From Herminiimonas sp. (GTDB lineage Bacteria; Pseudomonadota; Gammaproteobacteria; Burkholderiales; Burkholderiaceae_D), in contig JAQGMR010000071.1 of the NCBI GenBank assembly GCA_028292265.1, positions 62,001-126,000 on the forward strand: a stretch of DNA of 64,000 nt, read 5' to 3'. This document shows positions 16,346 to 25,924 of this stretch, in pieces (position 1 is the first letter of the stretch; every line of letters starts with the position of its first letter). The notes beneath the pieces were generated by a model, which was not told the DNA's origin, made no database searches, and worked only from the letters and a program-made list of their open reading frames with translations. A program made the translations under genes and the position numbers.

Positions 16346-18148
16346 CTACGACACGTGGTTGAATTGCAGCGCCGCCAGACTCGCATACAGACCGCCCTGC
16401 GCCACCAGTTGCGCATGGGTGCCAGTCTCCACAATATGGCCATGGTCCATCACCACAATGCGGTCGGCACGTTGCACGGTCGCCAGCCGATGCGCGATCA
16501 CAAGCGTGGTGCGATCGGCCATTGCCGCTTCCAGCGCGCTTTGCACCAGGCGTTCCGATTCTGCATCGAGCGCGCTGGTGGCTTCATCCAGCAATAGCAA
16601 TGGCGGGTTCTTTAGCAGCGCGCGGGCGATGGCAATGCGCTGGCGCTGGCCGCCAGAGAGCCGCACGCCGCGTTCGCCAAGAAATGAGCGGTAGCCTTCC
16701 GGCAGTCGCTCGATAAATTCGTGAGCGGCCGCCATCTTCGCGGCCGCAATAACTTCTTCGTCGGTTGCGCCGGCCCTGCCATAGCGGATGTTCTCCATGG
16801 CGTTGGCCGAGAACACAACCGTGTCCTGCGGCACGATGCCGATTTCGCCTCGCAAGGCGTGCAAGTCCAGTCGCCGGATGTCTACGCCTTCCAGCGTGAT
16901 GCTTCCATGCTGCGGATCATAGAAGCGCAATAGCAACTGGAACAGCGTGGTCTTGCCGGCGCCGGACGGGCCGACGATGGCCACCGTTTCACCGGGCGCA
17001 ACCTGCAGCGTAATGTTGGAGAGCGATGGCGTCTCGGGGCGCGACGGATAATGAAAGCCGACCCCTTCAAGCGCGAGCCGTGCGCCGCCCGCCGCGCGTG
17101 GCGGCAATGGCAGCGGGTTGGCCGGCGACTGGATCGGCGAAGTCTCTGCCAGCAGTTCCAGCAGTCGCTCCGTGGCGCCGGCTGCGCGCTGTGCTTCACC
17201 CAGTACCTCGGACAAGGCGCCGATGGCGCCTGCCACGATGGTGGCATACAGGATGAACTGGCCAAGCTCGCCGGCGGTCATCGTCCCCTTGATGACGGCA
17301 TTGGCGCCGAGCCAAAGCACGAAGACAATCGCGCCGAAGACCAGCAGGATGGCGATCAGGGTCAGCAGCGAGCGCGCCCGGATGCGCTGCATGGCGGTGC
17401 GGAATGCGCTTTCCACCGAGCTGCCGAACCGACGGGACTCCGTTTCTTCGTGCGTGTAGGCCTGAACAATCGGCATGGCATTAAGAATTTCGCCGGCCAT
17501 TGCTGAAGCGTCCGCAATGCGGTCCTGCGAGTCGCGCGAAAGCTTCCTTACACGCCGGCCAAACAGCACGATTGGAAGCACGACTGCCAGCAGCAACACA
17601 AGGATGATGGACGACAACCGAATGCTGGTGATGAAGAGCATCGCCATGCCGCCAGCGAACAGCAGCGCATTGCGCAGCGCCATCGAGATGCTGGTGCCGA
17701 CCACTGCCTGAATCAACGTGGTGTCGGTCGTCAGGCGCGACAGCACTTCGCCGGTTTGCGCGGTCTCAAAGAACTGCGGGCTCTGGCGAACCACATGCGA
17801 ATACACCGCGCTGCGAATGTCGGCCGTAACCCGTTCTCCAAGCCACGACACCATGTAGAAGCGCGCCGCAGTGGCAACCGCCAGCACGCAAGCCACGCCA
17901 AACAGCGCCAGAAAATAGACGTCGACATGGGCCGTGCTACTGGCGCCAGGCTTGCCAAAGCCGAGGTCAATCATCTGGCGGAACGCATAAGGAATCGCCA
18001 GGGTGGCGCTGGCCGCAACCAGCAATGCGACGCCCGCCATGACGAATTGTTTGACATAGGGACCGAGGAAGGGCAGCAGTCCGGCGAGCGTCGCCAGGGC
18101 GGCCTTGGGTGGCTTTTTTGGTGTTTCTTTTTTTGGGATGTCGGTCAT
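16346..18148 (-). CDS. MsbA-like ABC exporter (fused membrane and ATPase domains)
   Basis: A 600-residue half-transporter of the type IV exporter class. Six membrane helices (about residues 30-310) precede the nucleotide-binding domain, with Walker A GPSGAGKTT, Q-loop region GIVPQD, signature [15 protein letters not shown], Walker B LLLLDEATSALD and the switch IAHR. Homodimers of this kind export lipids, peptides or drugs. The Lys/Pro-rich N-terminus (IPKKETPKKPPKAA) is cytoplasmic. Its ATG overlaps the stop of the AttH-like gene (ATGA), making it the last gene of a four-gene minus-strand unit. The substrate is unknown. Confidence 0.92.
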   Translation of the reverse strand: MTDIPKKETPKKPPKAALATLAGLLPFLGPYVKQFVMAGVALLVAASATLAIPYAFRQMIDLGFGKPGASSTAHVDVYFLALFGVACVLAVATAARFYMVSWLGERVTADIRSAVYSHVVRQSPQFFETAQTGEVLSRLTTDTTLIQAVVGTSISMALRNALLFAGGMAMLFITSIRLSSIILVLLLAVVLPIVLFGRRVRKLSRDSQDRIADASAMAGEILNAMPIVQAYTHEETESRRFGSSVESAFRTAMQRIRARSLLTLIAILLVFGAIVFVLWLGANAVIKGTMTAGELGQFILYATIVAGAIGALSEVLGEAQRAAGATERLLELLAETSPIQSPANPLPLPPRAAGGARLALEGVGFHYPSRPETPSLSNITLQVAPGETVAIVGPSGAGKTTLFQLLLRFYDPQHGSITLEGVDIRRLDLHALRGEIGIVPQDTVVFSANAMENIRYGRAGATDEEVIAAAKMAAAHEFIERLPEGYRSFLGERGVRLSGGQRQRIAIARALLKNPPLLLLDEATSALDAESERLVQSALEAAMADRTTLVIAHRLATVQRADRIVVMDHGHIVETGTHAQLVAQGGLYASLAALQFNHVS

Positions 18149-19542
18149 AGCTTCAGGGGTTTGAAATAGCCGGTTAGTTCAAGGTAGCCGCGGCCGGCTG
18201 GCGTGCCGGCTGGAACTGCGGGAAGTTCGTTTGGAGCCGCGCTTGCACTGCCTGGGTTCGGAGCAGAGCTTTCACCGCCTGCGTTTAAGGTAGCGGTCGC
18301 ACCGCTAGGCTTCGCTGCAGCGGCCCCGCTGCCGGCGTCGGGCACCGAGCCTGTGCTCGAGCTTAAACCGGAGCTGGGTGTAGCGTTGTTGTCGCCGGAC
18401 GGGGCAGCTGAAGCCAAAGTCCGTCGCACCGTCACTGCGCCTTCCCAATACACCGCGCCGGTCGAGAGCCGCGAATCAAGTTCCTGGTCGTCCTGCAAGG
18501 GATCCAGCTGCCAGTGCAGATCACCGGTCCGGAGCGACATCGCGACAGGATAGCTTGCCCCGGTGCGGCCCGAACGCCAGGTGCGGCGCGGCCTGAACAG
18601 AACATCGTTCGGGCCGAACTGTCGCAGGCTGCCGTTTGCATCGCGCATTGTGGCATGCGCCCACAGTTTTTCTCCACCTTTGCCGCGAATCTGGAAGGCC
18701 ATGAGCGCACCGCCATCGGTGAGGTTGATGCCGGTCCAGTCCCAGCCGGTCGCGTTTTCATCCAGCACGGTTGTGGACCATTCATGGTCGAGCCAGGCGC
18801 TGCCACGTACCGGCAGCGTCACACCGGCGCGCGTGACGCTGCCGGTAACCACCAGCTGCGGCTCGCTATAGTAGTAGCTCGCCTGCGCCGACTTTGCACC
18901 CTTGCGCGAATAGCCCTGTTCACCTTGCAACAGCGGCGGCTGGCTGGCAGTCATGCGCAAGGAAAGTGCAAAGTCGTCGGCAACAATCTTCGTGTCGTAG
19001 ACGCTGCGCTTGGCTGGGTCGCTGGCACTGCCGCGGCGTAGGCGCCATTGGTCCAGCTTGACGTCTGTGTCGCCGGTTCTGGCCCATGCGAGGCCGAAGC
19101 CCTCCCGAGCGACTTTCTGGCCATGCAGCAGCTTGCCAAGCGCTGGATCAGACAGCGCCGCATGCGCAATCACCAGTTGCTTCGGCGCGAAACGACTTGG
19201 GTTGGCGGCATCGTGTGCGGTGGCGGAGCGGAAGAAGGTCACCTGGAAGCCGAGCGGCTTGCCATCCGGTTGCTCTAGCCAGCCCGTTGCATACCACCAC
19301 TCGGTGCGGAACTCGGGATGGGCTCCGAAGTCGGCGGGGAACGAGAGGGCCCTGCCAGGCGAGACGGACTCCATTGGTGGCGAGGCAGCGATCGAAGATG
19401 GTATGGCTGACACAGTAACCAGGAACGTCAGCAGGAACGCCTCCAGAGACATCCTTCGGGGCCTGGGCAGAGAGGGCAGCAGGGACTTCCGCAGAAAGCC
19501 ACAGAGCGGCGAACTCGAGACAAGAACGCGGAGACGTTTCAC
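18145..19542 (-). CDS. AttH/CrtC-type lipocalin-like protein (carotenoid 1,2-hydratase family), exported
   Basis: A 465-residue protein of the AttH/CrtC double-lipocalin family. Signatures are HPEFRTEWWYATGWL, GFQVTFFRS, WLDHEWSTTVLD, WDWTGINLTDGG and, at the end, GRGYLELTGYFKPL. I take GTG 19542, which overlaps the permease stop (GTGA) behind GGAGG. An ATG at 19452 would give a shorter form that begins directly at the signal peptide (MSLEAFLLTFLVTVSAIPSS). Associated with FtsX/LolD-type ABC genes, AttH is thought to work in the periplasm on a lipid or hydrophobic substrate, not in carotenoid synthesis. Oddly, a Ser/Ala/Gly/Pro-rich stretch of about 75 residues (375-449) splits the normally adjacent final motifs. 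Confidence 0.85.
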   Translation of the reverse strand: MKRLRVLVSSSPLCGFLRKSLLPSLPRPRRMSLEAFLLTFLVTVSAIPSSIAASPPMESVSPGRALSFPADFGAHPEFRTEWWYATGWLEQPDGKPLGFQVTFFRSATAHDAANPSRFAPKQLVIAHAALSDPALGKLLHGQKVAREGFGLAWARTGDTDVKLDQWRLRRGSASDPAKRSVYDTKIVADDFALSLRMTASQPPLLQGEQGYSRKGAKSAQASYYYSEPQLVVTGSVTRAGVTLPVRGSAWLDHEWSTTVLDENATGWDWTGINLTDGGALMAFQIRGKGGEKLWAHATMRDANGSLRQFGPNDVLFRPRRTWRSGRTGASYPVAMSLRTGDLHWQLDPLQDDQELDSRLSTGAVYWEGAVTVRRTLASAAPSGDNNATPSSGLSSSTGSVPDAGSGAAAAKPSGATATLNAGGESSAPNPGSASAAPNELPAVPAGTPAGRGYLELTGYFKPLKL

Positions 19543-22154
19543 CAATCCTCCCGCACAGACCGGACCACATCTCCCGAGACCGCACGTCGTCCCGCCAGCA
19601 GCGCAGCTGTAGCAGAGGACACCAGCAACAGCAGGGCGACCTGCGCCAGCAGGCTCCACGGTATGTGCATTTGCATGGTCCAGTGGAAGGATTGAGGGTT
19701 GACGACGAACACCAGAATCAGGCTGATGCACCAGCCAAGCAGGAAGCCGACGGCGATGCCGGCCAGCGTCAGGAGGCCGCCTTCCAGCCCCAGCATGATG
19801 AGGACTTGTCGACGCGACAGGCCGATGTGGCGCAGCATGCCGAATTCGCGTGCCCGGGACAGCGTCTGGGAGGAAAACGTGGCCGCAATGCCGAACAGGC
19901 CGATGACGATTGCGACGCCTTCGAGCAAATAGGTGATGGCGAAACTGCGGTCGAAGATTCTAAGGCTCGTGGCGCGGATGCTGCCCGGCCCCACGAGTTG
20001 CAGGCTGGCGCCAAAGGGCAGGGCGCGCAATGCGGCACTGACGCTGTCCAGGTTGGAAGTCGGCGATAGCCACAGCGCAGCGTCATTGACTTCACGGTCG
20101 CCGGTTGCTGCGACATAGTCTTCGCGCCGCATCTGGATCGATCCTGACTGGCGCGCATAGTCGCGCCAGATGCCTGCTACAAGAAAAGTGCGCGGCGCCG
20201 CGCCGACCGGCAGCGTGACTCGCTCGCCAACGCGGTAACCATACAGGTCGACCATGGCTTCCGAGACCCATATCGGCGCAACGCCTGCCAGCGCGGACTG
20301 CGCAAGCTGCGCAGCGGGCAGCTGCTCCCCTGCAAGCGGAATGGTGCGACCCGGATCGTCGACGGATATAGGTCGCGCAATCAGGGTTACTGCCGGGCGG
20401 CGCGGATTGAGCGTGAGTCCACGCGCGCGCAAGAATTCCACTCGGGCCACGCCAGGAACGGCGGCAATGCGCGACTGCGCGTTGGCATCCAGCGTCGCTG
20501 TGTCGCCGGCCGTTGCGGAGCGAACGTAAAGGTCCGCGGATAGCACCCGGCCGAGCCAGTCGTCGACTGATACGCGGAAGCTGGAGACCATGATTGCCAT
20601 CGCGACCATCAGACTGAAACTCGACAGCACGCCACCGAGGGCTATGGCAGCCTGGTTGGGTGCATTGGCAAGCCGCGCCAACGTTAGCATTCGCACCGCG
20701 CCGTTTCGTGAGATCGAGCCCGCGCCTGCTTTGCGCCCCCACCCCGGCGCGGAAAACGCCAGCGCCGTGAAACGCGGCATTAGCGCAATGCCGCCGACCA
20801 GCAGTAGCGCCACTCCCACATACCCAAAAACCGGTAGGCCGGCAACGGGCGGCAGTTGCGAGGCAATTCCTCCAAGTGCAAGGCACAGCAGTGCAGGCCA
20901 TGGGGTTGAGAGCCGGGCCAGCGCCCCTTCCTCGCTGCCTGATTTCAACGCCTCCGCAGGGCGAGAGCGCGCAGCGTCCCACGCCGGACTGGCGCCGCCG
21001 GCGAGCGCGATGCCGACACCTGCGATAAAAAACAGCAAGGCCGGCACCACGGAAAATTGCACACTGGGCTGGACCCCAGGGAAATAGCCGCCGCCGAGGT
21101 CGCCGCCAAACAGCTTTAGCGTGAGGCCAGCAATTGCATAGCCTCCGGCGAGGCCGACGGCGGAGCCGATGACGCCGACCATCCCGCTTTCAATCAAGAC
21201 CAGCAGCAGCAGGCTGCGACGCGACAAACCGAGCACGCGCAGTAGAGCGAATTGCTGACGCCGTCGCAGTACCGCGAGCGCCTGCGTTGAAAAAACCAGA
21301 AAGGCGCCAGTGAAGAGTGCAACCAGCGCCAGCACACTCAGATTGACGCGGTAGGCGCGCGAGAGATTGGCGGTGCGCGCCTCTTGTTCTTCCGGCTCGC
21401 CGACCAGCAAATCGCCTCCTCCCGGCATGTGGCGCAAGGCATTCTGGAGCGCCAGTCGGAAGGCTGCACGATCAACGCCGGGTTCAAGCTTGACGTCAAT
21501 TCGTGACAACTGGCCGACGCGATTGAAGCGCCATTGCGCAGCACCGATATCCATTACTGCCAGGCGCTGCCCCGCGCGCGCATGGAGCAGCGTTCCGGCT
21601 ACACCCAGCGTGACAATGCCGGTGCCACTGCGCAGGGCGAGCGTGTCGCCCGCCTTGCGGTTCAACCACTGCATGGCGGCGGGCGACAGGAAGATCGCGT
21701 CGTCCATCAAGGTGTCGAAGCTGCCGTCGGCCGCTGGCACCGCAATGGTGTCGGGCGAGATCCGGCTGGCGCGAAAGACGTCCTGCCCGATCGTTTTCAG
21801 CGCGCCTCGTTCGAGTCCTTCCGGCAGGCTTGCATCGACCTCAAGCACGGGGCTGGCGAGGGCGACGCCGGTGCGCTCCGCCAGCCACGGATAGATGCTT
21901 TCATCGAAGGTGGGTCCGCGGCCGCGCAACTGCAGGTCGGCCTGGCCGGACAAGCTCTTGGCCGCGGCGGAAAATTCATTAAAGGCAGCGCCGTTGATCA
22001 ATTCGATTGCGTAGCCAAGCGCCACGCCAAGCGCGATGGCGAGCACGGCGATTGCGGTGCGCAGCGGATGGGCGCGCCATTCGCTAAATAGCAACCAGCG
22101 CAGCAGTTGTTGGTGCGCGCCGTTCGCTGCGGTGGTGCCGTAGTGGGGTCTCAT
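19539..22154 (-). CDS. FtsX-like ABC transporter permease (AttG-like)
   Basis: An 871-residue permease with a MacB-type periplasmic domain after the first membrane helix (about 30-55: HPLRTAIAVLAIALGVALGY) and two FtsX cores (near residues 270-410 and 740-865), giving about ten membrane segments. Such proteins pair with LolD/MacB-type ATPases and pull on periplasmic or membrane-bound substrates rather than moving solutes through a pore. The start at 22154 (MRPHYGTTAANG) lies 37 bases after the ATPase stop; an upstream in-frame start at 22235 would overlap that gene. Its stop overlaps the GTG of the AttH-like gene. Confidence 0.88.
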   Translation of the reverse strand: MRPHYGTTAANGAHQQLLRWLLFSEWRAHPLRTAIAVLAIALGVALGYAIELINGAAFNEFSAAAKSLSGQADLQLRGRGPTFDESIYPWLAERTGVALASPVLEVDASLPEGLERGALKTIGQDVFRASRISPDTIAVPAADGSFDTLMDDAIFLSPAAMQWLNRKAGDTLALRSGTGIVTLGVAGTLLHARAGQRLAVMDIGAAQWRFNRVGQLSRIDVKLEPGVDRAAFRLALQNALRHMPGGGDLLVGEPEEQEARTANLSRAYRVNLSVLALVALFTGAFLVFSTQALAVLRRRQQFALLRVLGLSRRSLLLLVLIESGMVGVIGSAVGLAGGYAIAGLTLKLFGGDLGGGYFPGVQPSVQFSVVPALLFFIAGVGIALAGGASPAWDAARSRPAEALKSGSEEGALARLSTPWPALLCLALGGIASQLPPVAGLPVFGYVGVALLLVGGIALMPRFTALAFSAPGWGRKAGAGSISRNGAVRMLTLARLANAPNQAAIALGGVLSSFSLMVAMAIMVSSFRVSVDDWLGRVLSADLYVRSATAGDTATLDANAQSRIAAVPGVARVEFLRARGLTLNPRRPAVTLIARPISVDDPGRTIPLAGEQLPAAQLAQSALAGVAPIWVSEAMVDLYGYRVGERVTLPVGAAPRTFLVAGIWRDYARQSGSIQMRREDYVAATGDREVNDAALWLSPTSNLDSVSAALRALPFGASLQLVGPGSIRATSLRIFDRSFAITYLLEGVAIVIGLFGIAATFSSQTLSRAREFGMLRHIGLSRRQVLIMLGLEGGLLTLAGIAVGFLLGWCISLILVFVVNPQSFHWTMQMHIPWSLLAQVALLLLVSSATAALLAGRRAVSGDVVRSVREDW

Positions 22155-22191
22155 GGACCGGTCTTTCGGCCGATACCCTGAAAGCGCGCCA

Positions 22192-22911
22192 TCATGTGAT
22201 GCGCTGGCTTTGCGCGCCATGCGGCTGCAATCCATTGGACGTCATCAACAGGATGCGATCGGCCGTGGCCGCCGCGGCAGGAGAATGGGTCACCAGGATC
22301 CCAGAGGCGCCGTTAGCCTTGATCTCATTTCGCAGAAGCAGCAAGACTTCATGGGCGGTTTCCGGGTCGAGGTTGCCAGTCGGTTCGTCTGCCAGCAACA
22401 AGCGTGGACGATGCACCAGGGCCCGCGCAATCGCGACCCGCTGCAACTCGCCGCCAGAGAGTTGGCGCGGGAAGTCCTGGCCGCGATCACCGAGCCCGAC
22501 TGCTTGCAGCAAGGTTCCGGCGCGCTCCTGTCCAAGCCGATTCAAGAGCAACGGCAGGGCGACATTTTGATGTAGCGTGAGATGCGGCAGGACGTGAAAG
22601 GCCTGGAAGATAAAGCCGAGACGGGAACGGCGCAGCAGGGTGGCATCACGCTCGTCCAGGGCCGCAATGTCGATGCCATCGATCAGCAAGGCGCCACTGT
22701 CTGGCCGGTCAAGGCCGGCGATCAGGTTTAACAGCGTGGACTTGCCAACACCGGAGTCCCCCATGATCGCGACATATTCGCCGTCTCCGAGCGTAAAGTC
22801 GAGGTTGCGCAACACGGTGCGACGCTGGCCGTATGCCTTGCACAGCGCGCGACATTCCAGTGCCGGGCCGGTGCGCGCCACGGCGGACGATTCGGGAATG
22901 TTGGCTTGCAT
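22192..22911 (-). CDS. ABC transporter ATPase, LolD/MacB-type (AttE-like)
   Basis: A 239-residue ATPase with Walker A GDSGVGKST, Q-loop FIFQAFHVLPHLT, signature LSGGELQRVAIARAL, Walker B LLLADEPTGNLD and H-switch VTHS. The NLD after Walker B and the short length are typical of the LolD/MacB branch that drives FtsX-type permeases. It is the first gene of the unit ATPase-permease-AttH-MsbA-like on the minus strand. Confidence 0.92.
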   Translation of the reverse strand: MQANIPESSAVARTGPALECRALCKAYGQRRTVLRNLDFTLGDGEYVAIMGDSGVGKSTLLNLIAGLDRPDSGALLIDGIDIAALDERDATLLRRSRLGFIFQAFHVLPHLTLHQNVALPLLLNRLGQERAGTLLQAVGLGDRGQDFPRQLSGGELQRVAIARALVHRPRLLLADEPTGNLDPETAHEVLLLLRNEIKANGASGILVTHSPAAAATADRILLMTSNGLQPHGAQSQRIT

Positions 22912-23114
22912 CGTGGAGGACTTTAGCGGTCGTTCTGGACTGATTCGGTTAAGAAAAAAGGCGCAAGAACGCGCCGGGAAGCAGTCAGCGCGTCCCTGTT
23001 GAATGCGCTACACTTCCCGCAGTTTAAAGTATGTCCCACCGCAGCGTCCGCATGCCCGGCCTCAGGCCAAAAGCAGGCCAATCACCTGAATCCCATTCGC
23101 TATTCGGAGACACT

Positions 23115-24200
23115 ATGGATCGTCGTTCTTTCCTCAAGACAGCAGGCGCTGTTTCCGCGCTGTCACTCGCGCCTTATTCACTCAGCAGTCGTGCGGAGGA
23201 AGGAAAATGGCGCAACTTCGAGATGACAACCCGGGTTGATTTACTGATCGGCGCGCCGCCCGCAAAAATCTGGATACCGGTGCCATCGGTCAACTCGGAT
23301 TACCAGAAGGTCGGCGAGACGACCTTCAAAACCCAAGGGGGCAAGGCGGTTATTGCGCACGACCCGCGCTATGGCGCCGGCATCCTGGCAGCCGAGTTCG
23401 GGAGCAGTGACAAGCCTTACGTTGAGGTGACGACCCGTTTCTCGACCCGCGACCGCATCGTTCGACTCGATGCACCGCCGACCGCGCCCGCTGAAGATCC
23501 TGCCGTTCTGCAAAAATACCTTGCCCCAACCGAGTTGCTGCCGACCGACGGGATCGTGCGCGACACAGCGCTCAAGATCACCAGCGGCGCCAAGAACGAT
23601 CGTGACAAGGCGCATGCGATCTATGAATGGATCGTTGAAAATACCCAGCGCGACCCGAAAGTGCGTGGTTGTGGCGTGGGCGACATCAAGAGCATGCTGG
23701 AAACGAACAACCTTGGGGGCAAGTGTGCCGACCTGAACGCGCTCTTCGTGGGCCTTGCCCGTTCTGTGGGCATACCGGCCCGCGACGTGTACGGCATACG
23801 CGTCGCCGATTCAAACCTCGGCTACAAGTCGCTCGGCAAGTCGGGCGACATCACGCGCGCGCAGCATTGCCGCGCCGACTTCTATCTGACCGGCTATGGT
23901 TGGGTGCCGGTCGATCCCGCCGACGTACGCAAGGTGGTGCTCGAAGAAAATGGCGGGTTGCCGCTGGGCGACGTCAAGGTCGAAGCCGCGCGCAAACGGC
24001 TCTTCGGTTCGTGGGAAATGAACTGGGCCGCTTTCAACAGCGCCAGTGACGTGACGCTGCCGAACTCGTCCAAGGGCAAGATCGGTTTCTTCATGTACCC
24101 GAACGCCGAGGCGGTTGAGCAGGGACGAACAGTGCGCCTCGACAGTCTCGACCCGGACAACTTCAGCTACAAGATCAGCGCCAAAGAACTGACGGTCTGA
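23115..24200 (+). CDS. Tat-exported transglutaminase-like protein
   Basis: A 361-residue protein with a twin-arginine signal (MDRRSFLKTAGAVSAL). The transglutaminase-like (cysteine protease fold) core shows a full triad: Cys204 in GGKCADLNALFVGLARSVGIPAR, His251 in RAQHCRADFYL and Asp267 in GWVPVDPADV. Bacterial members are usually periplasmic peptidases or amidases acting on peptide or isopeptide bonds; the target is unknown. The ATG at 23115 follows GGAG. TlpA-like and egtD follow on the same strand, but gaps of 83 and 31 bases leave co-transcription open. Confidence 0.85.
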   Translation: MDRRSFLKTAGAVSALSLAPYSLSSRAEEGKWRNFEMTTRVDLLIGAPPAKIWIPVPSVNSDYQKVGETTFKTQGGKAVIAHDPRYGAGILAAEFGSSDKPYVEVTTRFSTRDRIVRLDAPPTAPAEDPAVLQKYLAPTELLPTDGIVRDTALKITSGAKNDRDKAHAIYEWIVENTQRDPKVRGCGVGDIKSMLETNNLGGKCADLNALFVGLARSVGIPARDVYGIRVADSNLGYKSLGKSGDITRAQHCRADFYLTGYGWVPVDPADVRKVVLEENGGLPLGDVKVEAARKRLFGSWEMNWAAFNSASDVTLPNSSKGKIGFFMYPNAEAVEQGRTVRLDSLDPDNFSYKISAKELTV

Positions 24201-24283
24201 GCGAATTCCCAACGTGCCCCGCTGCGCAGGTTTGGGCTAACGCAGCCTTTTGATCCGACTTACATGGTGTAATCCCCTTGCAA

Positions 24284-24832
24284 ATGATTCGACTGAAATA
24301 TCGATTCGGGTTGCCCTTCAGGGTGGCGTTCGTTGCGCTGGTGGCCCTCCTGGGTTTGCTTGGTGGGGTGCCCGCTTTTGCGGCACAGGACTGGAAGCAG
24401 TTTTCCACCGCCGGCGGCCAGGTACCAGAACCGTTGCAGTTGCGCGATATGAGTGGCGCTGCGGTGGACCTCGGGGCGTTTCGCGGCGAAGTCGTGCTGG
24501 TGAATTTTTGGGCAACATGGTGCGAGCCTTGCCGGGATGAGATACCGGCGCTGAATCGCCTCAACCGGAAGTTCTCTGCGAAGCGTTTTCGCGTCGTTGG
24601 CATCAATGTCGGAGAGGGCGTATCCCGGATTCAGCAGTTCACAGGGCTCATACCGATTGGCTTTACGCTCCTGCGTGACGAAGACTCGGCGGCGACTCGC
24701 ACGTGGCGTGTCAGGACCCTGCCGGCCAGTTTCCTGATAGACCGCAGCGGCATGCTGCGCTACCAGTTGTCGGGCGATGCAAAGTGGGATGACGTGGCGA
24801 CCCAGGCGCCCATCATCGAGCTGCTGAAATAA
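24284..24832 (+). CDS. TlpA-family thiol-disulfide oxidoreductase, exported
   Basis: A 182-residue thioredoxin-fold protein with an N-terminal signal/anchor (VAFVALVALLGLLGGVPAFAA) and the redox motif WCEPC in NFWATWCEPCRDEIPALN. The cis-Pro loop is TLPASFLID. TlpA/ResA-like proteins work as periplasmic reductants for cytochrome c maturation or other exported thiol proteins. A TTG two codons upstream (24278) is an alternative start; neither start has a clear ribosome binding site. Its closeness to the ergothioneine genes (31 bases before egtD) is suggestive but gives no direct functional link. Confidence 0.88.
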   Translation: MIRLKYRFGLPFRVAFVALVALLGLLGGVPAFAAQDWKQFSTAGGQVPEPLQLRDMSGAAVDLGAFRGEVVLVNFWATWCEPCRDEIPALNRLNRKFSAKRFRVVGINVGEGVSRIQQFTGLIPIGFTLLRDEDSAATRTWRVRTLPASFLIDRSGMLRYQLSGDAKWDDVATQAPIIELLK

Positions 24833-24863
24833 GGGAAGCACCGACCTTCGCCCCGTGGTGGGC

Positions 24864-25826
24864 ATGGAGAACGGTTTGGCAGAATTCATCAAACACGCGT
24901 TGCAGGATCGTGACGCCATTCGCAGCGAACTGGTTGCTGGCCTGATGCTGCCGCAAGCGGTGACCTCCCCCAAATATCTTTACGACGCGCTGGGCTCAAA
25001 GCTGTTCGAAGCCATCTGCGAACTCCCTGAGTATTATCCGACCCGCACTGAAGCCGAGATCTTTCGTACGCACGGCGCCGAGATCGCCAGCGTGGCCGGC
25101 CTGGGCTCGACACTGATTGATCTTGGGGCAGGCAATTGCGCGAAGGCTGCCTCGCTGTTTTCTCTGCTGCGACCGCAGCAATACGTACCCATCGATATTT
25201 CCGCCGAGTTTCTGCACGACGCGGTGACAAGTTTGCAGCAGCAGTTTTTCCACATCGACATGCTGGCCCTCGGCATGGACTTTTCGTCCGCGCTCCAGTT
25301 GCCAGCGACGGTGCGCAGGCACAATCGGCTGTTCTTTTATCCGGGCTCCTCCATCGGCAATTTCAATCCCGACGAAGCACTTGCATTCATCAAGCGCTTG
25401 CGCGGCGCTTGCGACATAGAGGGAGGTCTGCTGATCGGCGTCGACCTTGTGAAGGACTCCGCCACCCTTGATGCCGCCTATGACGATGCGCTCGGTGTTA
25501 CGGCCAGTTTCAACCTGAATCTTTTGCTGCACCTCAACCGTTTGCTGGGCGCCGACTTCAATCTGCGCCAATGGCGGCATCGCGGGTTTTTTAATGCGGA
25601 AGCCAGCAGGGTTGAAATGCACCTTGAGGCGACCGACGACACGGTGGTGCGCTGGCATGGCGGGCAGCGCCGCTTCGTGCAAGGCGAGCGTTTGCATACG
25701 GAAAACAGTTACAAGTACACGGTTCCCGGGTTCACGGAATTGCTGGGACAGGCCGGGTTCGGGCAGGTGCGAGTCTGGCGCGATCCGCGACAGTGGTTCA
25801 TGGTTTGCCACGCTCGCGCGGTTTGA
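24864..25826 (+). CDS. egtD: L-histidine N(alpha)-methyltransferase, makes hercynine
   Basis: A 320-residue SAM-dependent enzyme that trimethylates histidine to hercynine, the shared precursor of ergothioneine and selenoneine. Signatures of the EgtD family are SPKYLYDALGSKLFEAICELPEYYPTRTE (split here: KYLYDALGSKLFEAI, ELPEYYPTRTEAEI), the SAM loop TLIDLGAGNCAKAASL, FFYPGSSIGNF and, near the end, ENSYKYTVPGF. GTG codons at 24855 and 24858 are alternative starts; the ATG at 24864 gives the family length. It sits 114 bases before egtB, with a terminator-like hairpin between them. Confidence 0.95.
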   Translation: MENGLAEFIKHALQDRDAIRSELVAGLMLPQAVTSPKYLYDALGSKLFEAICELPEYYPTRTEAEIFRTHGAEIASVAGLGSTLIDLGAGNCAKAASLFSLLRPQQYVPIDISAEFLHDAVTSLQQQFFHIDMLALGMDFSSALQLPATVRRHNRLFFYPGSSIGNFNPDEALAFIKRLRGACDIEGGLLIGVDLVKDSATLDAAYDDALGVTASFNLNLLLHLNRLLGADFNLRQWRHRGFFNAEASRVEMHLEATDDTVVRWHGGQRRFVQGERLHTENSYKYTVPGFTELLGQAGFGQVRVWRDPRQWFMVCHARAV

Positions 25827-25889
25827 TCCTGCACAAGCGGTAATGCATCACAGGTAGAAGGCCCGCATCGCCACGTTATAGTCAGGCGT

Positions 25890-25924
25890 CGGAACGTGGG
25901 GTAGCCCACGTTCCGCTTTTACTT
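25890..25924 (+). terminator. Terminator or attenuator hairpin between egtD and egtB
   Basis: A perfect 11-base stem, CGGAACGTGGG with CCCACGTTCCG, four-base GTAG loop, followed by CTTTTACTT. It is 63 bases after the egtD stop and about 17 bases before the egtB ATG. It should end the egtD transcript, or let only part of the polymerases read on into egtB, making egtB dependent on read-through or its own promoter. Confidence 0.8.
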
